From positions 7,089,001 to 7,153,000 of the forward strand of contig NZ_JAPEPW010000001.1 of the NCBI RefSeq assembly GCF_026339955.1: a stretch of DNA of 64,000 nt, in the 5' to 3' direction. Below are positions 59,792 to 64,000 of the stretch, in pieces. The position numbers and the translations under genes were made by a program. How positions within the stretch are numbered: the stretch's first letter is position 1; every line of letters starts with the position of its first letter. This stretch comes from Streptomyces sp. NBC_01549. GTDB lineage: Bacteria; Actinomycetota; Actinomycetes; Streptomycetales; Streptomycetaceae. The notes beneath the pieces are model-generated. The model ran no database searches and was not told where the DNA came from. It saw only the letters and a program-made list of their open reading frames with translations.

Positions 59792-59865
59792 TAGCGGGGA
59801 CAGGATTTGAACCTGCGACCTCTGGGTTATGAGCCCAGCGAGCTACCGAGCTGCTCCACCCCGCG
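59792..59865 (-). tRNA. Initiator tRNA-fMet (CAU)
   Basis: A 74-nt cloverleaf on the minus strand, CCA not encoded. The anticodon CAU sits in the loop CUCAUAA, with the three consecutive G-C pairs (GGG/CCC) of the anticodon stem that mark initiator tRNAs. The first acceptor pair is a C-U mismatch instead of Watson-Crick, another initiator feature. The T-loop is GGTTCAAATCC. TAGGGT about 10-15 bp upstream may be its -10 box. Confidence 0.96.
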
Positions 59866-60183
59866 TCGGATGCCTTTACCCTACGCCAATTATTCGGGCC
59901 TCGAGACCACGATCGGACGCCGGCCGCAGAGGCGGGCCGGCGGCCGGCCCGTGACCGCCTGCTCGGTACGGCATCCCCGAGCGTCTCCCCGCTGTGCGCG
60001 GTCTCCGTCCCGCCTCCGGACCTCTCACCCTGGTCCTGACCGCCCGAGCCCTGCCATCCGACTTCCTCAGGCGCACCTGGACCGAGGCGCCCGCACGCCA
60101 CCTGGCGTTCTACCGGTCGGTTACCGGCGGGTCACACCGTAGGGTCGGTTGACGAACGTCGATCTACGGAAGGGTTCACCACC
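59866..60183. other. 318-bp divergent promoter region, tRNA-fMet and mscR
   Basis: No gene supported. Left side holds the tRNA promoter (TAGGGT on the minus strand near 59880). Right side holds the promoter of the mycothiol dehydrogenase gene, with another TAGGGT at 60140 and TTGACG at 60149 as possible elements and GGAAGGG before the ATG. Confidence 0.45.
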
Positions 60184-61269
60184 ATGGCGCAGGAAGTACG
60201 TGGCGTGATCGCCCCGGGCAAGAACGAACCGGTGCGCGTCGAGACCATCGTCGTGCCGGATCCGGGGCCTGGAGAGGCCGTCGTGAAGATCCAGGCGTGC
60301 GGGGTCTGCCACACCGACCTGCACTACAAGCAGGGCGGCATCAACGACGACTTCCCCTTCCTGCTCGGCCACGAGGCGTCCGGGATCGTGGAGTCGGTCG
60401 GCGACGGTGTCACGGACGTGGCTCCCGGCGACTTCGTGATCCTCAACTGGCGTGCGGTGTGCGGGCAGTGCCGCGCCTGTCTGCGCGGGCGGCCCTGGTA
60501 CTGCTTCAACACGCACAACGCCAAGCAGAAGATGACGCTCAAGGACGGCACCGAACTGTCCCCGGCCCTGGGCATCGGAGCCTTCGCGGAGAAGACCCTG
60601 GTCGCCGCCGGACAGTGCACCAAGGTCGACCCCGCGGTCTCCCCGGCGGTCGCCGGGCTGCTCGGCTGCGGCGTGATGGCCGGCATCGGTGCCGCCATCA
60701 ACACAGGCAACGTCGGCCGCGGGGACTCCGTCGCCGTCATCGGCTGCGGTGGCGTCGGCAACGCGGCGATCGCCGGAGCCCGGCTGGCCGGAGCGGCGAA
60801 GATCATCGCCGTCGACATCGACGACCGGAAGCTCACCACCGCGTCGAAGCTCGGCGCGACCCACACCGTCAACTCCAGCTCGACCGACCCCGTCGAGGCG
60901 ATCCAGGAACTCACCGGCGGCTTCGGGGCCGACGTCGTCATCGACGCGGTCGGCCGCCCGGAGACGTACAAGCAGGCCTTCTACGCCCGCGACCTCGCCG
61001 GCACGGTCGTCCTCGTCGGCGTACCCACCCCCGAGATGAAGCTCGAACTGCCCCTGATCGACGTCTTCGGACGCGGCGGCGCCCTCAAGTCGTCCTGGTA
61101 CGGCGACTGCCTGCCGTCCCGCGACTTCCCGATGCTCATCGACCTGCACCTCCAGGGGCGACTGGACCTGGGCGCGTTCGTGACCGAGACGATCGCCCTG
61201 GACGGGATCGAGGCCGCCTTCGAGCGGATGCACCACGGTGACGTGCTGCGTTCGGTGGTGGTGCTGTGA
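60184..61269 (+). CDS. mscR: S-(hydroxymethyl)mycothiol dehydrogenase (mycothiol-dependent formaldehyde dehydrogenase)
   Basis: A 361-residue zinc alcohol dehydrogenase (class III-like) that oxidises the mycothiol-formaldehyde adduct with NAD. Catalytic zinc ligands are in CGVCHTDLHY and GHEASGIVESVG; structural zinc Cys are in VCGQCRACLRGRPWYC. The NAD-binding motif is GCGGVGNAA. The next gene starts in its stop codon (TGATG) and encodes an MBL hydrolase, the usual partner in mycothiol-using Actinobacteria. MscR can also reduce S-nitrosomycothiol. Confidence 0.95.
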   Translation: MAQEVRGVIAPGKNEPVRVETIVVPDPGPGEAVVKIQACGVCHTDLHYKQGGINDDFPFLLGHEASGIVESVGDGVTDVAPGDFVILNWRAVCGQCRACLRGRPWYCFNTHNAKQKMTLKDGTELSPALGIGAFAEKTLVAAGQCTKVDPAVSPAVAGLLGCGVMAGIGAAINTGNVGRGDSVAVIGCGGVGNAAIAGARLAGAAKIIAVDIDDRKLTTASKLGATHTVNSSSTDPVEAIQELTGGFGADVVIDAVGRPETYKQAFYARDLAGTVVLVGVPTPEMKLELPLIDVFGRGGALKSSWYGDCLPSRDFPMLIDLHLQGRLDLGAFVTETIALDGIEAAFERMHHGDVLRSVVVL

Positions 61270-61898
61270 TGGGAGCCAGGGTCGAACACCTCGTCACCTC
61301 GGGCACGTTCTCGCTCGACGGCGGCACCTGGGACGTCGAGAACAACGTGTGGATCGTCGGTGACGATCACGAGGCGATCGTCATCGACGCCGCGCACGAC
61401 GCCGACGCCATCGCCGAGGCGGTGGGCGACCGGCGGCTGCTGGCCATCGTGTGCACCCACGCGCACAACGACCACATCGACGCCGCGCCCGCCCTCGCCG
61501 AGCGGACCGGCGCCACGATCTGGCTCCACCCCGACGATCTGCAGCTGTGGAAGCAGACCCACCCCGACCGGCTCCCCGACGCCTGGCTGCAGGACGGACA
61601 GGTGATCGAGGCGGCCGGCGCCGACCTGACCGTCCTGCACACGCCCGGCCACGCCCCGGGCGCGGTCTGCCTCTACGACCCGGGGCTGGGCACCGTCTTC
61701 ACCGGCGACACGCTCTTCCAGGGCGGGCCCGGAGCGACCGGGCGCTCCTTCTCCCACTTCCCGACGATCGTCGAGTCGATCCGCGAGCGTCTGCTCACCC
61801 TCCCGGCCGACACGGTCGTCCGCACCGGGCACGGGGACTCGACCACGATCGGTGCCGAGGCCCCGCACCTGGAGGAGTGGATCGCGCGCGGCCACTGA
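61269..61898 (+). CDS. MBL-fold hydrolase paired with mscR
   Basis: A 209-residue metallo-beta-lactamase-fold enzyme. THAHNDHID is the HxHxDH zinc motif; HTPGHAPG and FTGDTLF are the further metal ligands. It resembles glyoxalase II-type thioesterases and probably hydrolyses S-formylmycothiol made by MscR, completing formaldehyde detoxification; that step is inferred from coupling. ATG overlaps the mscR stop by one base. Confidence 0.92.
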   Translation: MGARVEHLVTSGTFSLDGGTWDVENNVWIVGDDHEAIVIDAAHDADAIAEAVGDRRLLAIVCTHAHNDHIDAAPALAERTGATIWLHPDDLQLWKQTHPDRLPDAWLQDGQVIEAAGADLTVLHTPGHAPGAVCLYDPGLGTVFTGDTLFQGGPGATGRSFSHFPTIVESIRERLLTLPADTVVRTGHGDSTTIGAEAPHLEEWIARGH

Positions 61899-62023
61899 GC
61901 GGGAAGCGGGACCACCGCGACACACCGGCGAATCACGACAGGAGATGTCCGGCTTCCGCGGGACTCTCGTGGGGACACACGGGCGAAGGCGGCCCGTGAA
62001 CGCCACGAGCACGGAGGTCGGAC

Positions 62024-62938
62024 ATGGCAGGGCCGTTGGACGGCAGGGTCGCGCTGGTCGCGGGCGCGACCCGCGGAGCGGGCCGGGGCATCGCGGTGGA
62101 ACTCGGCGCGGCCGGTGCCACCGTGTACGTCACCGGACGCAGCACGCGCGAGCGACGTTCGGAGTACGACCGCCCCGAGACGATCGAGGACACGGCGGAC
62201 CTGGTCACCGCGGCCGGAGGCGTCGGCATCGCGGTGCGCACCGACCATCTGGTCCCCGCCGAGGTCGAGGCCCTGGTCGCCCGCATCGCGGACGAACAGG
62301 GCCGCCTCGACCTCCTCGTCAATGACATCTGGGGCGGCGAGAAGGACTTCGAGTGGGACACCCCGCTCTGGGACACCGACCTCGACCAGGGCCTCGCGCT
62401 GCTGCGCCGGGCCGTCGAGACGCACGCGATCACCAGCCATCACGCACTGCCCCTGCTGCTGCGCACCCCCGGCGGCCTCGTCGTCGAGATGACCGACGGC
62501 ACCGCCGAGTACAACCACGACACCTACCGCGTCTCCTTCTTCTACGACCTCGCCAAGGCGTCCGTCCTGCGCATGGCGTTCTCCCTGGGCCACGAACTCG
62601 GCCCGCGCGGCGCCACCGCGCTCGCGCTCACCCCCGGCTGGCTGCGCTCGGAGATGATGCTCGACACCTTCGACGTGAGCGAGGAGAACTGGCGGGACGC
62701 CCTCGAGCGCGTCCCGCACTTCGCCATCTCCGAGACGCCCTCCTACGTCGGCCGTGCCGTGGCCGCGCTGGCCGCCGACCCGGACGTCGCGCGCTGGAAC
62801 GGCCGGTCCCTCTCCAGCGGGCAACTCGCCCAGGAGTACGGCTTCACCGACCGCGACGGCAGCAGGCCGGATGCCTGGCGCTATCTCGTCGAGGTCCAGG
62901 ACGCGGGCAGGCCGGCGGATGTGACGGGGTACCGGTGA
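62024..62938 (+). CDS. SDR-family oxidoreductase
   Basis: A 304-residue short-chain dehydrogenase. The nucleotide site is VAGATRGAGRGIA (G-x3-G-x-G), followed by VTGRSTRERRSE, in which the Arg after Gly suggests NADP. The catalytic YDLAK fits Y-x3-K (about residues 175-179). The C-terminus is longer than in the minimal family, with a YGFTDRDGSRPDAWRYL end. Substrate unknown. ATG has GGAGG 6 nt upstream. Separate from the mscR operon by 125 bp. Confidence 0.92.
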   Translation: MAGPLDGRVALVAGATRGAGRGIAVELGAAGATVYVTGRSTRERRSEYDRPETIEDTADLVTAAGGVGIAVRTDHLVPAEVEALVARIADEQGRLDLLVNDIWGGEKDFEWDTPLWDTDLDQGLALLRRAVETHAITSHHALPLLLRTPGGLVVEMTDGTAEYNHDTYRVSFFYDLAKASVLRMAFSLGHELGPRGATALALTPGWLRSEMMLDTFDVSEENWRDALERVPHFAISETPSYVGRAVAALAADPDVARWNGRSLSSGQLAQEYGFTDRDGSRPDAWRYLVEVQDAGRPADVTGYR

Positions 62939-62940
62939 GC

Positions 62941-63477
62941 TCAGGTGGGACTCACCGGTTGCAGCGGCCAGCGCGCGGAGTGGCCCGGGGGCAGCGCCAG
63001 ATCGTCCCGCACGGCCGCGTAGTAGCCCTCGCGTCCGGCGCGCTGCCGCTCCAACAGGGCCTGCCACGCCTGCGGGTCACGCGTCCCCTCGCGCAGGAAC
63101 TGCTCCATCTCCATCACCCCGACCACCCACGTCCGGGCCCGCTCGACCACCTGCGGACTGCCCAGGAGGATCAGCGCCTCCCCGGACGGATCCCGCGCGA
63201 CGGTGGCCTCGGCCAGCAGCGGCACGGCCTCCTCCGGGGACAAGGGGTGAGGGTGCGGGTCATTGCCCAGGTATGACGCCACCCGGTAAGTCAGAGTGAC
63301 GCTCTTCTTCAGCGACCGCGCGTAGTCGGCGTACACCGCGAGCCGCCGTTCCTCCCACCGGGCCGTCCGCTCCCGTTGGAAGCGGGCCCGATCGCCCCGC
63401 ACGATCGCCAGATACGAGCCGAGGGCACCGATGACCACGCCGATCAGCGCCGGAAGTTGTTGTATGAACGCGGACAT
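62941..63477 (-). CDS. Membrane-anchored protein of unknown function
   Basis: A 178-residue protein with an N-terminal membrane helix (LPALIGVVIGALGSYLAIV, about 8-26) and a charged helical cytoplasmic part (RARFQRERTARWEERRLAVYADYARSLKK). This layout is frequent in Streptomyces proteins of unknown role. ATG at 63477; divergent from the next gene with 18 bp between starts, and its stop abuts the SDR stop at 62938. No family named. Confidence 0.75.
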   Translation of the reverse strand: MSAFIQQLPALIGVVIGALGSYLAIVRGDRARFQRERTARWEERRLAVYADYARSLKKSVTLTYRVASYLGNDPHPHPLSPEEAVPLLAEATVARDPSGEALILLGSPQVVERARTWVVGVMEMEQFLREGTRDPQAWQALLERQRAGREGYYAAVRDDLALPPGHSARWPLQPVSPT

Positions 63478-63495
63478 GAGCGCACGGTATCCGTC

Positions 63496-64000
63496 ATGAG
63501 GCGATTCGAGGGATACGGAGTTCTGATCACGGGCGCGGCCCGCGGCATCGGCGCGGCCACCGCCCGTCGGCTGGCCGAGGAGGGCGCTCAGGTGCTCGTC
63601 ACGGACGTGGATCCGGCCGAGGCGGCGAAGACGGCCGCCTCGATCCGTGAACTGGGGGCGCGCGCCGAGGAGTTGGTGTGTGACGTGGGGGACAGGGCGA
63701 TGGTGGAGGCGGCCGTCGCGCACGCCGTGGACTCCTTCGGCTCGCTCGACGTCCTGGTCAACAACGCGTACGGGTGCTCTCCCGACGCCCCGCTCTTCGA
63801 GGACGAGCCGGACGAGGTGTGGGACCGCGACCTCGACCTCACCCTGACCGGCGCGTACCGCTGCTGCCGCGCGGCCCTCCCGCACCTGGTGGCCTCGGGC
63901 CGGGGCGCCATCGTCAACATCGGCTCGGTGAACGGCCTCCAGGACTTCGGCAACCATGCCTACAGCGCGGCCAAGGCGGGCCTCATGTCCCTCACGCGCA
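63496..64000 (+). CDS. SDR-family oxidoreductase, 3' end outside window
   Basis: The first 168 codons of a classical short-chain dehydrogenase. LITGAARGIGAATARRLAEEG is the T-G-x3-G-x-G site, VTDVDPAE indicates NAD preference, VNNAYG is the N-N-A-G-type motif, and the catalytic Y-x3-K is YSAAK. The Ser is in NIGSVNGL. ATG start 18 bp from the divergent gene; open at the right edge. Confidence 0.9.
   Translation, partial: MRRFEGYGVLITGAARGIGAATARRLAEEGAQVLVTDVDPAEAAKTAASIRELGARAEELVCDVGDRAMVEAAVAHAVDSFGSLDVLVNNAYGCSPDAPLFEDEPDEVWDRDLDLTLTGAYRCCRAALPHLVASGRGAIVNIGSVNGLQDFGNHAYSAAKAGLMSLTR

Noticed and set aside
59792..59865. Elongator tRNA-Met
   Set aside because: Three G-C pairs in the anticodon stem and the first acceptor mismatch mark an initiator tRNA.

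Overview
The window is about 64 kb of very GC-rich, densely coding DNA from a Streptomyces or close relative. The evidence is GTG/TTG starts, GTGA/ATGA start-stop overlaps, an SSI-type protease inhibitor, a streptogrisin-type protease, an F420-type oxidoreductase pair, mycothiol-dependent formaldehyde oxidation, and a sugar ABC importer with no ATPase gene of its own. It reads as chromosomal accessory and housekeeping DNA. I see no phage, plasmid replication or CRISPR region.

Layout. 1-3.6 kb (minus): the start of an NCS1 nucleobase permease, two F420-type oxidoreductases and an unknown protein. 3.9-11.3 kb (plus): a secreted trypsin-type SSI inhibitor, then a LacI-controlled carbohydrate uptake operon (two permeases, lipoprotein binding protein, LacI regulator, DUF2264 protein) with two near-identical operator half-pairs, one inside the first coding region. 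11.2-16 kb: a STAS protein, a PAP2/lipid-kinase fusion, an MFS exporter, and an ArsR/SRPBCC pair with a probable leaderless promoter. 16-22.2 kb (minus): a compact peptide-export locus made of a 71-residue, Cys-free double-glycine precursor, an HlyD-like protein, a C39 peptidase-ABC and a second NHLP ABC protein, with a hairpin after the precursor gene. 22.7-32.4 kb: thioesterase, secreted S1 protease with a (DPAAT)n tail, two divergent GAF/PAS/PP2C regulators, an LRV-repeat protein and an acyltransferase.

33-40.6 kb (minus): a complete form II aerobic CO-dehydrogenase-like operon, coxS-L-M-D-E-xdhC-coxG, with a Crp-type palindrome upstream. 40.8-46.9 kb: an OtrA/TetM-type ribosomal protection GTPase preceded by an overlapping leader ORF, a secreted GH5 endoglycoceramidase-like enzyme, a secreted beta-propeller and a TetR regulator with palindromic operators. 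47.3-52.6 kb: a decayed polyprenyl synthetase, a solitary ctaD with a coupled small membrane protein, an ECF sigma factor with a membrane partner, and folD behind a clear ZTP riboswitch. 52.8-64 kb: a MarR regulator, NTF2-like protein, small secreted peptide, ABC exporter, an enolase-superfamily remnant, an orphan ChvE-like sugar-binding lipoprotein, an unknown membrane protein whose stop codon lies in a 169-bp hairpin element, tRNA-fMet, the mscR-MBL formaldehyde pair and two SDR genes.

The candidate for a poorly described system is the peptide-export locus at 16-22.2 kb. It has a repeat-built Gly/Val/Leu-rich core with no Cys and a leader-cleaving ABC pair, but no modification enzyme beside it. 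The leader-ORF arrangement of the ribosomal protection gene, the intragenic operator and the stop-codon-donating hairpin element are the other points most worth testing.
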